Positions 1 to 12,340 are shown, counted from the stretch's first letter. The stretch is 64,000 nt of DNA from Cycas panzhihuaensis (GCA_023213395.1 CM041465.1:33921741-33985740); one strand, 5' to 3'. A program made the numbers and translations. Notes: generated by a model not told the origin, from the sequence alone.

Positions 1-330
1 TTGTCATTACTTGCTAAAAATACTTGATGATAAGTTAGCATGTGAAGTGAGGTGAGAAAAATGCTAACACCCAGGCCTTAAATAGCATTTGTATATGAAA
101 TTAAGCCTCCATATATCTTCCTATATATAGGAGGATCCCTCAGTTATGAGATGCCTAGTTATAGTAAGTCTTAGGTAGTCATTGACTTTCTGACTCTGTA
201 ATACATTGGTTAGTAGTCAGTGCTAAGAAGCTACTCTCTATGTACCTTTGAGTATATTAGAGAGTTTGTAGAAGAAACACTCCCTCAACTAGAAACTTCA
301 TATACCCTAATTATAAATAGATCTAGACAT
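1..330 (+). repeat. Gy1 leader block shared with gypsies C and G
   Basis: This untranslated stretch resembles two others in the window, at about 19745-20110 and 44625-44960. Shared words include 'cctccatatatc/cctccacgtacc' followed by a 'tatatagga' run, then a block with 'gtaat...gtggttagcagtta' and 'aagaagctac' near 205-250. The other two copies lie between a primer-binding site and gag, so this one is read as the leader of Gy1. Its role, if any, is unknown; a packaging or translation signal is possible. Confidence 0.6.
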
Positions 331-989
331 ACTTAGGAAGTGATAAAAAATACTAAAACCCCTCGTTTGGATATACTTGGCTAGTAATTCAAAGGACATT
401 TAGATACTATAATAGGGAATATCTCATAAACAATCAATAATAAATTTAGATACACCTAGATAGTGGCTAGAAGTACTAAAACTACTAATTGAGATAGACC
501 TCTAGAGTGATCTAAGGAAATTTTTGAAACTACAGTAAGGAATATTTTATAGAGCATTAGGAATTTAGAAAATCTAATAACATAGAAGTAATCCAGACCA
601 AAAGAGAGTCTACAGTGTAAAAATTTAACTTATGGTTGCCTATCATAAATTGATCCTCTCATTGAGATAATTATTTTAATATAGATATCTAGTAACCTAA
701 CTAGATAACCTAAGGAAGTTAATATAGCTAGTGGTTGTAGAACCCACGACCTCTCATTATAAAAAATATATGATAATATTAAAACAATCTAGGCAACGTA
801 ATTAGCCATACTACAATAGTTATTCAATTTGGATAAGTTGAATGAAATTGAATATATTAATAGTAGTTTGACTGGGATGAATGCCAAATATAATTTCATG
901 AATCTATAAATATAATAAGTTGAGTACTCATCCACAAGATAGGGTACCAATAGAAGCCAATAATCTTCGAATGAACCCCAAGCTAGTAG

Positions 990-2130
990 CACATTTTTAC
1001 ACCCTAAGTTAGAGTTTCCGAAATTTTCTTGTGAAGATCCAACTAGTTATTTATAAAAGGCAAAATAATATTTCTTTGTCCACTAGATGCCTATGGACCA
1101 AAGAGTTTCCATAGCTTCATTCCACCTAGAACATAAGGCAATCTAGTAATACTAGTAGCTAGAAAAAATATATGGTGTCCTCACATGGCATGAATTTAGA
1201 AAATACCTACTCATATGATTTGGACCAAGTGAATATAAAAACTTCAAAGGGACCTTAACTAAATTAAAACAAATTCATTTTATCTACAAGTATCATATGC
1301 AGCTTGAGAAATTGGAAAATCAAACAATAAGACTTGATGAGGCTTTCTTCATGAGTTGTTTTATCACTAGCTTAAAAGAAGACATTCATGTAGAAATTAC
1401 AATGTTTTAGTCCACTACTTTTATAGAAGGCTTAGGTTAGAAAAGTTAGTTGAGGATAAATTTATCACTATGTTTCGATCATTTAAAACTCTATAAGTTT
1501 GAACCACATAGTTGATTCAACCAAACCCAGCCCAAGGCACTAAAACACCACATATCAAGAACTTAAATCATAAAGAGATAATTGCCTATAGAGCAAGGAG
1601 GCTATGTTGTCATAAATGTAAAGAATAGAAACTCTATTTATTAGATCTTGAGGCACCTTCCATAACTAACATGTCAGATGCCTTAAATTATAACTTGAAG
1701 GATGAACAAATTGAAGACACCATTGGTAATGATGAACTTGGCCCCAAAATTCCAATGCATGCATTAGTTAAAAGATCGCATCCTAAACCATCAAGGTATT
1801 AGGAGATTGCAAGGGGTATTATTAGACTATTCTCATTAACTTAGATAGAACCCATAATTTTACTGATCCTAGCATAGCCAAATAGAGAAGACATTATATT
1901 TATCCACTCAATAACTTTGAGGTAACTATATTTAATAGAGAAATGTTGGATTGTAAGGGAAAATGTCAAAACATCAAGTTATCCATGGTAGACTAAACCA
2001 TAAAATTAGATATGTTCACATTCCAATTAAATGGTTGTGACATGGTATTGAAGGCTTAATAGCTTCACATGTTGGGATCCATCCTATGGGATTTCACTAA
2101 GTTATGGATATTATTTATAGTTAACAAATA
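990..2130 (+). pseudogene. Gy1 gag and protease remnant
   Basis: Gag is the nucleocapsid precursor and the protease matures the polyprotein. Near 1010-1200 the frame gives 'LEFPKFSCEDPTSYL', then 'RVSIASFHLE' and 'WHEF', the usual plant gypsy gag core. A damaged zinc knuckle (C-x2-C) is near 1608-1625. Protease-like sequence follows at about 1835-2110, with 'HNFTDPSIAK', 'KGKCQNIKLSM' and 'NGCDMVL'. At least ten in-frame stops are visible, many at expected Gln codons (for example both in 'SYL*KAK*YFF'). The catalytic Asp-Ser-Gly cannot be read. The part between 330 and 990 probably encodes the gag N-terminus but is too degraded to assign. Confidence 0.75.
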
Positions 2131-2429
2131 ATAATACATCTTGGTGGATATGATGGCTAATCTCACCTAAATTATTAGCTCCCACTGAATGGAGAAATTA
2201 TTAGAAAGGGGTCTTGAGGAAGTGGTGACTCAATTGTGTATAGTACAAATGATAAAAATAACTAACTCAACGTCAAACATAATGTTGAATGTAACTATCC
2301 TTATTGACTTATGATTCGTCTTTGAAAGCCATTGCCCAATATTTGTAAACCACTAATGACTACCACCTTGATACTTGCAGGACCATGGTATATAATTAAT
2401 TCTAAGTAACTTATTACAATATATGATTA

Positions 2430-3625
2430 TATCGATGCCCCTACATATGAAAAATAAAAATTAAGAAGATAGCCAAAGAATTACTGGATGCAGGGGTCAT
2501 TAGACCAAGTGTTAGCATCTTTTCCTCTCTAGTAATCTTGGTTAGAAAGAAATATGGGCCACAGTAATTGTATATGGATTTCTAGGAGTTCAACAAAATC
2601 ACCATCAAGAACAAATTTCTTATTCTATTGATTGATGAATTTTTAGATGAATTATATGGTGTTTGTTTTTTCTCCAAATTAGACCTATAGTCTGGCTACC
2701 ACCAAATCTAGATATAGGAAGAGGATATTCCCAAGACAACCTTTTGCACTCATGAAGACCATTATGAGTTCTTGATAATGTTGTATGGCCTCACAAATAC
2801 ACCATCCATCTTCTAGAGCTTAATGAATCAAAATTTTTTACCCTTCCTTCAAAATTTTATACCAGTATTCTTTAATAACATCTTAGTATACAACAAAATG
2901 TAGGAGGATCATCTGATTCACTTAGACCAAGCTTTGTAACTTCTAGTAAAAAATAACTTTTATGCCAAGTGTTCTAAATATTCCTTTAGTACCATCAAAG
3001 TAAAATACCTTAGACATATTATTTCAATAAAGGGCATTAAAGTAGACCTAACAACAATAAAGACATGTAAAATTTGCCAAAGTTAAAGTCCCTCAAAAGT
3101 CTTCATAGATTTTTGGGCCTCATGAGCTATTGCTATAAATTTATTAAAGACTATATTAAAATCATAGCTCCATTAACCACATTACTAAAATAGAATGCCT
3201 TTCAATAGTCAAAATTGGTAGAGTATATTTTTAATGTTCTTAAGGAGACTGTATATCACACACACATACTAGCTATGCCTAACTTTTCTAAGCCATTCGT
3301 CATTGAAAGTGATGCCTTGAGAATGGGAATTGGCATGGCCTTGATGCAAGAAGGGTAACCACTCATATTTATTGTTAACCACTAGCAGTTGTACATTATG
3401 GGATATCATTTGTACATCAAGACTAATTGTCATAGTCATAAATATTTCCTAGAGCAATGGGTCTCATCGCTTGAACAACAAAAGTGGGCTATTGAGTTAT
3501 TGGGCTATGACTATGAGATTATCTACAAAAGGGGAAAGGAAAATATGGTGGTCAACATACTATCATGCAAGTTTGAGGATGAAGGTACATTATGTACTTT
3601 TTTCTTACCAACCCTAGATTAGTTG
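2430..3625 (+). pseudogene. Gy1 reverse transcriptase and RNase H remnant
   Basis: This region would copy element RNA into DNA. Visible RT blocks are 'AKELLDAGVIRPS' (about 2472), 'FLILLIDEFLDEL', 'FFSKLDL' with a stop where Gln is expected, and 'YHQI'. The catalytic YxDD is changed to F-F-N-N at 2868-2879; both Asp-to-Asn changes are G-to-A. RNase H and its tether follow, with 'FVIESDALRMGIG' near 3300 and an intact 77-codon stretch (3389-3622) containing 'QQKWAIELLGYDYEIIYKRG'. With both catalytic aspartates gone the enzyme cannot work. Confidence 0.85.
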
Positions 3626-3769
3626 AAAGAAATTACACAATAATTGCAACATGATACATAAATACAACTCATTCAATAATTAAGAGTCAATTCCATAACT
3701 AAACTTGGATACTCCTACGATGGCCACTATTTACACTATAAGGGATACACTGTGCTTTTGACTAAATGC

Positions 3770-5000
3770 AATCTTATAGATAAGTTATTATAAGAATTAT
3801 ATGTAGCACTTTGTACAGGACATCCTAGTTTTTTGAAGGCATACAATTGAGTCAAATGAAATTTTTTTTAGCATAGTATGAAAAGGGATATCAAAAGATT
3901 CATAGAAGAATGTGATATGTGCCAATGTTATAAAGGGGAAACAACAAAGACTTTAGGATTATTACAACCATTATCAATTCTAAAAATGGTATGGCAAGAC
4001 ATTTTTATGACTTTATTGAAGGGTTGTCCAAGTTTAGGAGTAAATCAATTAATTTTGTAGTAGTAGATTATCTTTCTAAGTATGCCCATTTTTTTTCATT
4101 GGCTCACCCATATAAAGCCACTACCATTGCCCAAGTTTCCTCAATAACATATTTTACATTCATAGTATATTAACCACCATTGTTTGCAACCATGATCCCA
4201 CTTTCACCAATTATTTTCTATACAAATTATTTAAGCTATAAGGAACACAATTAAAAATAAGTGTGACTTACCACCCATAAACTGATGATCAAACCAAGGT
4301 GTTTAATAAATGCTTGGAAATATATTTATGTTGTTTTATGTTTAAATACCAAACTCATTAAGTAAAGTAGTTACCTCTTGCTAAATGTTGTTACAACACC
4401 TGTTATCACTCAATAATAAAGATCACCCCATATAAAACAGTTTTCAACCAACCTCTATTATTTTTTTTATCATATCTTCCAAGTAAGATGAAGGTATACG
4501 ATGTTGACACAACTCTTAGCAACTAGGAGACCCTACTCTGTAACCTCAAGAACAACTTGCCATATGTTGAGAATAGGATGAAATAGCATATTGATCAACA
4601 CCATTTAGAATGCCCATTCGCTAAAGAGGATATAGACTTCTTGCACCTCCAACCTTAGAAACAAACATCCTTAAAGTATAAAGGTCAACAAACACTCATT
4701 CCAAAATTTCATGGGTCGTATTATGTGACACAAAAGATAGGCCAAGTTACTTATAAGCTAGACCTACCTCTATCCTCCAAGATACATCCAAATTTCTATA
4801 TGTCTTATTTGAAGAAGGTTTTTGAATAATAGTTACATGTGTAATCATCACTCCCTAAGTTGGATAATAAAGGATTTATCATCCTCACACTAGAAGAAAT
4901 CTTACATTATTAAATGTGCCAACTTCATAACTGTGTCATTACAAAAATTTTGGTCTAGTGGCAAGGCATGTAACTAGAAGATTCCACATAGGAACCTCTT
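3770..5000 (+). pseudogene. Gy1 integrase and chromodomain-like tail remnant
   Basis: Integrase would insert the cDNA into the genome. The N-terminal zinc finger is recognisable around 3815-3935: 'TGHPSFLKAYN', then 'MKRDIKRFIEECDMCQCYKG' (3878 onward). The core is fragmentary: 'VVVDYLSKYAHF' near 4060, with the first catalytic Asp kept, and 'TYHP*TDDQTKVFNKCLE' near 4270. After about 4640 the basic tail reads '[10 protein letters not shown]', '[14 protein letters not shown]' and '[13 protein letters not shown]'. A chromodomain-like end ('LV*WQGM*LEDST') is near 4950-4990. Stops interrupt all parts. Confidence 0.8.
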
Positions 5001-5050
5001 CACCATCTCTAACAATAGTTTCTACAATTCAAGCCTTAAGGATAATACTT

Positions 5051-5068
5051 TTCAAAGGGGAAAGACAT
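5051..5068 (+). promoter_or_regulatory. Gy1 polypurine tract
   Basis: 'ttcaaaggggaaagaca' lies directly upstream of a TGTTAGG LTR start. This is the usual primer for plus-strand DNA synthesis and marks the inner edge of the 3' LTR. Confidence 0.7.
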
Positions 5069-5480
5069 GTTAGGACCTTTGCATCCTAAGCATTTATTAT
5101 AAAAAGTCATGCCATAGTTATAATATAAAATGCATTATAATAGTCATAATACAAATCATGTGTTTATTTCAGTATATAATAAATTATCCCACATGCACCA
5201 CTTAATAAAATGACTAGGATAAGCCTCTCCTTTATAATTGTAATTTTTGTAGTCTTGAGGATATATTTGAATTTCTCATAATTTAACTTTACTCTTAAGA
5301 AGGTTAACAGCTTACGATATTATAAGTAAATCTTTATGAATATTAGCATTTGGATAATTTTGATAATCTTATGAGTTGAGTTATATTTTTTTGCATATTA
5401 TTATTTTTAGTATTTGTGATTGCAAGTAGTATCATACTAGACACAAGTGCTCAATGCAAATATTCCTTCTAATTTTGAGT
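5069..5480 (+). repeat. Gy1 3' LTR (right end approximate)
   Basis: It starts TGTTAGGACC straight after the polypurine tract. The sequence is non-coding and AT-rich. No partner LTR is in the window, so the right end is set only by the appearance of Co0 coding sequence at about 5497. Confidence 0.55.
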
Positions 5481-5496
5481 ATGCATGTTAGATATA

Positions 5497-6634
5497 AGAG
5501 TGGAAAATAACTATAAATGTTGAAATCCAAATTGTAAAACAAAACAAAAGTTGAGACTTAGTTGAATTGCCAGTAGGTAAGTAAATAATTGGTTGTAAAT
5601 GGGTTTGTAAGACCAAATATAAGTATAACATCTCAATTGATAAATGTAAAGCAAAATTGATTGTAAAAGACATCAAGTAGATAAGAGGAGTCAACTACCA
5701 AGAGACATTTTCTCTAATAGCAAAGATAATGATAGTTAAAATCATTTTGATTATAGTTGCTTAATTTAAATGGTAACCACACCAACTCAACATCAAAATT
5801 ACTTTCTCTAATGGAGATCTCATAGAAGAAGCATATATAGAGCAGCCACATAGGTCTGTTATAAAGGGTAAGGAACACCTCATGTGCCATTTGAAAAAAA
5901 CTTTGTAAAGTTTGAAGTAGGTTCCAAAAGCTTGGCATTAAAAGATTGACTAATATTTTATAAAGAATGAGTTTAGAAAATCACTAATTAATTTAAACCT
6001 ACACATCAAAGTATAAGATAGGAGGTTTACCATCTTTGTAATTGTATATGTGGATTATTTGGTCATCATAGGTTATGATACGTTAATGGTTGAAGAACTT
6101 TAGAATGACCTCAAAAATATATTTAAGATAATATATCTAAGACTATTCCACTATTTTCTCAAACTAGAGATACAATAGAAATTTATAAATATCTTTAATT
6201 TGCAAGTTAAATGCATATTGAAAATTATGAAAAATTTTAGAATGGAGGGCTATAAACTTGTTTTAACCACCATGGAGACAAGGACAAAATTATTAACTAA
6301 GGATAACGGAAACTGGGTAGATGGAATGTTATACAAGCAACTAGTTAGTAGTCTTGTTTATTTAACTACAAGTAGGCTAGATATCACTTTTGTAGTTGGG
6401 ATGGTTTTGAGGTTCATGTTAGGGTTGAAATAGAGCTACTAGAAATCTTTAAAGATGATTCTTATATACTTATAGAAAACTCTAAAGTATGTATTGGAAT
6501 TCAGCCATAACAATAATTTTAGGTTAGAAAGATATTTATATTCTAATTGGGTTAAATGCATGGATAGTAGAAAATCTACTTCAACATATTATTTTAATTT
6601 GGGATCTATTATAATTAATTAAAGTAACAAGAAA
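5497..6634 (+). pseudogene. Co0: copia reverse transcriptase and RNase H, left part
   Basis: This is the oldest visible layer of Nest 1. The frame reads 'LVELPVGK', 'IIGCKWVCKTKYKYN', 'CKAKLIVKDIKQ', 'GVNYQETFSLIAKI', then 'ITFSNGDLIEEAY' and 'IYLRLFHYFLKLEIQ'. A clean 77-codon stretch (6200-6433) includes 'YKQLVSSLVYLTTSRLDITF'. The catalytic YVDD is YVDY at 6047-6058. The Gln of the copia LKQAP block is a TAG stop at 5918-5920. RNase H continues to 'SNKK' and is cut at 6634 by element A, resuming at 27090. Gag, protease, integrase and the 5' LTR are missing on the left. Confidence 0.85.
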
Positions 6635-6879
6635 TATTGGAATAGAATACACATTCAATATAATTGACTAAGTAAATGTTCATGTATAATTAGCTAATAT
6701 AATGGCTAAATATTATTGGTTGTAAGTACAAAAAATAATCTCGCATATGCCTATAACATGACTATAAATACACCTACAAGGTGAGATGTAACAAGATTGA
6801 GATTAAGTCTATAGTATAATTATTCTAATATTATTTTGTTATTCCTAGGTAATGATATCCTATACTTACATTTCTAACA
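6635..6879 (+). repeat. A 5' LTR
   Basis: 245 bp, matching 26845-27089 along its whole length. Shared blocks include 'ggctaaatattatt', 'catgactataaatacacct' and 'ttattctaatattatt'. It is followed directly by a primer-binding site, so it is a 5' LTR. Confidence 0.92.
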
Positions 6880-6890
6880 TGGTATCAGAG
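6880..6890 (+). promoter_or_regulatory. A primer-binding site
   Basis: TGGTATCAGAG abuts the LTR and is complementary to the 3' end of plant initiator Met-tRNA, the usual minus-strand primer of plant LTR elements. It is one of the few unmutated copies in the window. Confidence 0.9.
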
Positions 6891-8744
6891 TAATTAATAA
6901 AGATGAGAAGTTAAACATGGTAATATAATGAAGTTTTGCTCAACTAAAAATTATCAGTTATTGTTGTCACATCAATATTATTCTACAAGTCATAAATTTA
7001 TTAATTTGATCAAGTTATTTGCTTCTTAATATTTGATTAATGCTTGAAATTAGTTATTAAGGGTCCCATACTTTATTGAGTGAAGAAAAACCCATTTACA
7101 TGACTTAATACCTTTTTTTGTTTGTGAAAATGCCAAATCTATTTAGACTTATTAAACTTCATTTTGAGTATACACCTAAGAACTAAAAAAAGTTGTTTGT
7201 CCTATTTTAGTCCATTCAAATCTATTCAAAACCTATTTTACCTTATTTAATAAAATTTTGAACCACTCCTTATCAAAATTTTTTATCACTATCATAATGA
7301 CCTGCTCACCACCTTATTTACCTAGCAAATTTGACATTAAGTCATATTGTCAACTACTTTATTTGTACCCATGCATTATCTACCTATACCACCTATTTGG
7401 TTATACATGCCATCGTCTTCATCTTTATGTAAAGATGTGTCTCTTGTGTAATAAAATTATGTATGAAACCATACACCCAACGTGCCTAAGATAGTATGAG
7501 TTCTACCTTATATTAATACCTAGGTGATATTTTTGTAACTACTTTGCATTGGCTAGGCACTTACATAATCCTTTATATGAACTCCCTTATGTTTTATTAT
7601 GTTTATCATGTGTGAAGAGTGAGTTGGCCCTATGTATGATCTCCCTTTCATCTACATTGGTTCACAACCTTTCGTATGTTATTAAGCACCTACCAAGTTC
7701 CTCCTACTCTGCCTCCTTTGTATGCTCCTACTCCAGTGCCTAAGTAATCCAATGAGATTTCATATATGTTGAAGTTGTTAAGACTCCTAAACAAAGCTCT
7801 TATGTAAATCACCTCTATTTCTATGAGACGAGCATCATGTGTAACATAGCAAACTATCAATAGCCCTATGCATGGCCCTACACCTCAAGCAATCACCTAT
7901 GTTCAAGCTTATTCAAGCATGAAATTCACTTCACCTATTCACACACTCGCCCAAGCATTTTTTAAGGACTTAATCAAGTATTTTCATCAAATTTGAATGA
8001 TTTTTATAGAGTATTGCCACTTGTAGGTCCTCTATTAAAGGTCAATCACTTTTCTAATATTCGACCATGGCTTAAATGTTTCACAAAGCTTTTGATATAT
8101 TAAGCTAGATTGTAATTCTATTTATAGTGTGTAGAGCCCCCTTCATTCTAGCTCCCAATCATATGAAATTACCAAGCGACCTTAGCTAAAGAGAAAAAGA
8201 GGCTAAAGGCTCTAAAATTCATTTTTTAGTCCATTTTTTATGTACTTATGTTCTTTTGATTATAACTCTATAACCATGAGTCCAATTTGTGAATTGTCTA
8301 AACTATTAGAATTGTAATTCAAGGATGATCATTTTGATATATAGTTTGAAGCATTTTTTAGTTACTTCCATAGAGATGCTTTTGGTTGAAATTAACACTT
8401 TATTTAGAGCTTTATATGGTAGACAACAAAGAAAATTTTCATGAATATTTGATGATCATTTTGATGTAATTTTTTAGCCACATTTCATAAATATTAAAGT
8501 TTAATTTTTAGCCCTAAGGGAAGTTTATTTTAAACCCTAGTGGTGGCCTAATTAAGCTTATTAATAAAAATTTTAAAGGAGGAAGAGGGTGGTCCCAATT
8601 TAAGAGATAGGTGATGGTGCATGTCCTATTTTGAAAGAATATATATGTTCTTGATTGTGCTTGCTTTCAGTGCTCCTGATTATAATCATGATTGATTTAT
8701 ATTTATGGTTTATTTGTAAATCTTGGTTGCTCATTTTTATTTAC
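6891..8744 (+). other. A leader, no gene seen
   Basis: About 1.85 kb of AT-rich sequence between primer site and gag. Two open stretches (7258-7494 and 7549-7743) show no recognisable protein family and are treated as chance. The end (about 8640-8744) runs into the gag start at the Met-Asp-Pro-Ser-Ser codons near 8746. Confidence 0.5.
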
Positions 8745-9725
8745 AATGGATCCCTCATCATCATTAATTACTACTTTAAATTTGATGGTGACTCTTAAGT
8801 TTGATGAACAAAATTACTTTATTTGGTAAAGAAGAATTAAACCTGCTTCACAAGATTAAAAAATTATGGAAAATTATTTTCTAAAGGTTAAATTATTCCT
8901 ATTCCTAGTTTTCCAACAACTTAGTTGACTCCTAATAAAAAGAAACTTAAAGATGAACTCGAAAGGGAAAATAGTGAAACACTTTCCTTCATATTTTCTA
9001 CTATTCATGATGTTATATTTCCTTGTATTTGTAATCTTAGTATTTCTCATAATACTTTTAAAACTTCATTTAAATAAGGTAGTAATACTAGAATTTCAAA
9101 TTTGAGAAGAAACTTTGAAAATCTTAAGATGTCTCCTTTTGAATCTATCAATGCATTTATTACTAGAGTTTATGATATTATAAATCAATTAAGTTCATTA
9201 GGAAAATAAGTACCAGAACAAAGAGTTATATAAAAAAATTTGAGAAGTATTGGAGAGATAAGAAAATTTGAAACTATGACCATAATAATTGAAGTGACAA
9301 AGAACTTATCAACACTAACGATTGGTGAGATACTCTTAATACTATTGATAGAAGAAGAAAAAAAAGATTCAATTGATAATTTGGAACAAGCCTTTTCTTC
9401 TAAGACAACCATACAGAAAAAATTTAGGAGACCACAAAGGCTAGCTTAAGAACCAGCATCAAAATCAACATAAGTATCTAGATTAAGACTAGCATTACCA
9501 TCATCATCAACATCAACATATAGAAAATAAAATTTTACATATAAATAAGGACAATTTAAAACATGAAGAGGAAGATCAAGAGGAAGAATTTTTTCAAGAG
9601 GAAGAAATCCTACACCATCAAGAGGAAGAAGTTCATTAAGAGGAAGAGGAAGAACATTATCTAGAGGAATTGGAAGAGGAAGATAATTCATTTCAAATTG
9701 TTATAAATGTGGAATATAAGGATAT
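8745..9725 (+). pseudogene. A gag remnant with RGR-rich tail and zinc knuckle
   Basis: Copia gag (nucleocapsid). It starts around 8746 with 'MDPSSSLITTL' and shows 'LKFDEQNYFIW' (the usual LxGxNYxxW block). The middle (9100-9430) holds the family block 'FESINAFITRVYDI' and an intact stretch near 9240-9449. From about 9560 comes an Arg-Gly-Arg repeat tail ('RGRSRGRIFSRGR'), then the zinc knuckle near 9697-9735 ('CYKCGI*GYFLYECY'), whose His is replaced by Tyr-Phe and which contains a stop. RGR tails before the knuckle suggest RNA binding. An open reverse-strand frame at 9446-9691 is antisense to this repeat and not a gene. Confidence 0.75.
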
Positions 9726-9824
9726 TTTTTATATGAATGTTATAAAGATGATATGGTAAATTCAACAACAAATAGAAATAAAAATATTTTATATTCAAAT
9801 TTGAATGTTTAATTATCTAATAAA

Positions 9825-10288
9825 AAAATAGTGATATATTGATTCTAGTTTTTCAAAACATATGTCCTATAATGTAGATATGTTTTCTCAAATTTAAGAA
9901 GAAAACAATCAAAGGAAAGTCATTTTTGAAAATGACAATACTTAAGAAGTTTAAGGATAATGAGTTATGGTAATTCAAACTAAAAGTAGAGAAAATAAGA
10001 ATATTCAAGATGTTTTATTTATACCTAGATTGAAAAAAAAAAATTATCTATTGGATAAATGATGGAACAATAATATAAAGTAGTTTTTTATAATAAAGAA
10101 TACGAAATGAGTGACAACCTAAACAATGGTATCATAGTTACTAAAAACCAAATGATAAAAAATAGATTATTCAAACTTATACTTTCTCCACATCTTCAAG
10201 TCTTGAAGACTTCACTTTTAAATGAGAATATACTTTGGCATCATAGATTTAGACATCTTGATTATGATGCATTTATTACCTTAAATAA
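9825..10288 (+). pseudogene. A protease and left part of GAG-pre-integrase domain
   Basis: The protease block is near 9838-9880 ('IDSSFSKHMSYN', against the family IDSGAS-HM pattern); the catalytic Asp is kept but Gly is Ser. The GAG-pre-integrase domain follows at about 10220-10288: 'ILWHHRFRHLDYDAFITLNN'. The frame is interrupted exactly at Asn-Asn by element B. It resumes in the same frame at 17798 with 'KKSMVTKLPSF'. This continuity is strong evidence that B is an insertion. Confidence 0.85.
10284..10288. repeat. Target-site duplication of B, left copy
   Basis: AATAA immediately outside the left LTR of B. The identical right copy is at 17793-17797. Confidence 0.9.
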
Positions 10289-10733
10289 TATTAGAATAGG
10301 CACATATACAAAGTCATAACATCACAAGAACAGAAAAGATATAAGAGAAAGAGACAATGCACATGTACACAGAGTTGACAGGTGGAAAACCCCTTCTGGG
10401 GAAGAAAAACCACCATGTCAAAGCTAAATTATATTAAGAAGAAATGTTATACAATACCATGATTAAAACTACCTATAAAAGCAAAAATCAGCCTTGTAAT
10501 AGGCTTCTGGGTAGCCTCCTTGAATCCAGGGATCATCTCCTTGAATCTAGGAGAAGTATTAATACCACAAAAGGTTTATTGAAATGGGTAGTTGCGTATT
10601 TCAACGACCTTCTACATAATAATTAAATAAAACTCTAAACATTTAACTTTAGAATCACTTAAATCAGAAATTACACATGTGACTTAAACAATAACTTAAG
10701 AATAATATAAAAGTGACATTAGCACTTCTAACA
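10289..10733 (-). repeat. B 3' LTR
   Basis: 445 bp, matching 17349-17792 throughout. Its left end reads TATTAG (TG mutated to TA). It contains two palindrome-like repeats, 'ctccttgaatccaggg' (near 10517) and 'ctccttgaatctaggag' (10537-10553). Confidence 0.93.
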
Positions 10734-10744
10734 TCCCCCTTTAA
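10734..10744 (-). promoter_or_regulatory. B polypurine tract
   Basis: On the minus strand TTAAAGGGGGA directly precedes the TGTTAGAAG start of the 3' LTR. A second purine tract, AAAAGGGGGAT, lies about 40 bp upstream (plus 10789-10799). B2 shows the same pair. Confidence 0.85.
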
Positions 10745-10799
10745 TGATAACTTTTATGCTATAAAAAAAGAAGGTCTCCATCACGTTGATCCCCCTTTT

Positions 10800-11374
10800 A
10801 TGGAGACTTCTTTTATCTCCAACAGATCTCGAAGATTTAAAAACTTTACTTCAGTTAAAGACTTTGTAAGTATATTAGCAACCTGTAGATCTATTAGACA
10901 ATAAGACAATGAAATAATGTTATCAACAACAAGATTACGAATAAAATGCTGATGTAATTCTATATGTTTAGTCTTAGAATGTGAAACCAGATTTGTAGCA
11001 ATAGTAATTACACCTTAATTATCAACTTGAAGTTCAATAGAAGAGTTTAGAGATAGATCAATTTCATTTAGTAGAGATTTTAGCCAAAGTGCTTCATTGA
11101 TGGCTTCAACAAGTGCACGATATTCAGCTTTAGTTGTTGATAAAGCGAATGCCTACATTTTCTTACTAAACTAAGTAATAGGTGAGGAATCTATAAAAAA
11201 TACATAACTTGATGTATATTTTTTATCATTTATATCACCTACCTAATCTGAATCAGTATATCTAGTTAAAGTTAGAGGTTTACTATAAAAATTATAAGTT
11301 AGACCATAAAAAATTGTATGTTTAAGATATCGTAAGATATGTTTAGCAACTTTCTAATGAGATTCATGTAGCTG
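10800..11374 (-). pseudogene. B RNase H
   Basis: On the minus strand: 'YTDSD*VGDINDKK', 'SSYVFFIDSSPIT', 'ALSTTKAEYRALVEA', 'SKTKHIELHQHFIR' and 'LQVANILTKSLTEVKFL', the complete copia RNase H order. It follows the RT directly and would remove RNA from the RNA:DNA hybrid. Stops occur at expected Trp or Gln codons, for example the TAG in 'SD*VGD', where Trp is expected. Confidence 0.85.
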
Positions 11375-12340
11375 TTACATATAACGTAAATATAAAGTGA
11401 CAGCATAGGAAATGTCAGGGTGGGTATGAGTTAAATAAATAAGACTACCAATTAGTTGTCTATATAATGTAAGGTCACATAAAGGTGATAAACAATTAGT
11501 AGATAGTTTGACTCCTGATTGTAATGGATTAGATATGGATTTAGCATTTTCCATGTTAAACCATTGAATTAAGTCTAAAATATATTTTGGTTGTGATATT
11601 ATGATTTTTGAGTCATATTGATAGTTTTGTAATCTAAGAAAATAATGTAGGATACCTACATCAGTCATTTCGAATTTATTAATTAAAGTAGATTTTAAAT
11701 GATAAATGTTATTAGTTGATGATCTAGTGATTATGATATCATCAACATATAAGATTAAAATAGTAATATTTTTATTTTCATGTTTGAGATATAGATTTGG
11801 ATCACTAATACATCTAATGTATCTAATTTTAATTAAATAATCATCAACTTTAGTATACCAAGCTCGAGGAGCTTGTTTTAATCTATAAATAGATTTCTTT
11901 AGTTTATACACTAGATTAGGATTCTTAATAAAGTTAAGTGGCTGGGACATGTAGATATCTTATTTGAGATCACCATTCAGAAATGCACTCTTTACATCCA
12001 TTTGATAGATTTCCCAACTAAACTTGGCTGCTAGAGCAATAATTATTTTAATTGTGTTCATCTTTGCAATAGGGGCAAAGGTTTCATTATAATCTATGCC
12101 ATCAATTTACGAAAATCCTTTTGCAACGAGACGAGCTTTATATTTTTCAATAGTGCCTATTGAGTTGTATTTTGTTCTATAAACCCATTTACAGTCGACT
12201 ACATTTTTCCCAAGTGGGAGTGGTACGAGGTCCCAAGTTGAATTCTTGATTAAAGCATCGAATTCAGTTTGCATAGCTTCCTGCCATATAGGATTATTGC
12301 TAGCTTGTTTAAATGTTCTGGCATTATTATTATCCATTAT
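11375..12340 (-). pseudogene. B reverse transcriptase (best RT of this family here)
   Basis: It opens with a 76-codon frame (12337-12107): 'KQASNNPIWQEAM', 'STWDLVPLPLGKNVVDCKWV', 'YKARLVAKGFS'. After a stop it continues 'IDGIDYNETFAPIAKM', 'YQMDVKSAFLNGDLK'. A 191-codon frame (11950-11375) carries 'KKSIYRLKQAPRAWYTK', with the LKQAP Gln intact, unlike the other copia copies here. It also carries the catalytic YVDD at 11738-11749, 'HYFLRLQ' and 'YRQLIGSLIYLTHTHPDISY'. Only a few stops separate it from an open RT. The family is Ty1/copia RVT_2. Confidence 0.92.

Larger units (their letters stand above)
1..5480 (+). mobile_element. Gy1: decayed Ty3/gypsy LTR retrotransposon, 5' end outside window
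   Basis: This is a plus-strand gypsy element in the order leader, gag, protease, reverse transcriptase, RNase H, integrase, chromodomain-like tail, polypurine tract and 3' LTR. No long frame survives: stops and frameshifts occur every few tens of codons, yet the domain order and many family blocks can still be read by switching frame. The 5' LTR and primer site must lie left of the window. The right boundary, about 5480, is where a copia reverse transcriptase begins. The order RT, RNase H, integrase assigns it to gypsy rather than copia. It is inert; only its age and lineage are uncertain. Confidence 0.85.

Noticed and set aside
7258-7743. Two consecutive open frames in the A leader
   Set aside because: No known motif, no shared frame, composition like the surrounding leader.
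9446-9691. Leu/Pro-rich 81-codon minus-strand frame
   Set aside because: Antisense of the RGR-coding repeat in A gag; the regularity comes from the repeat.
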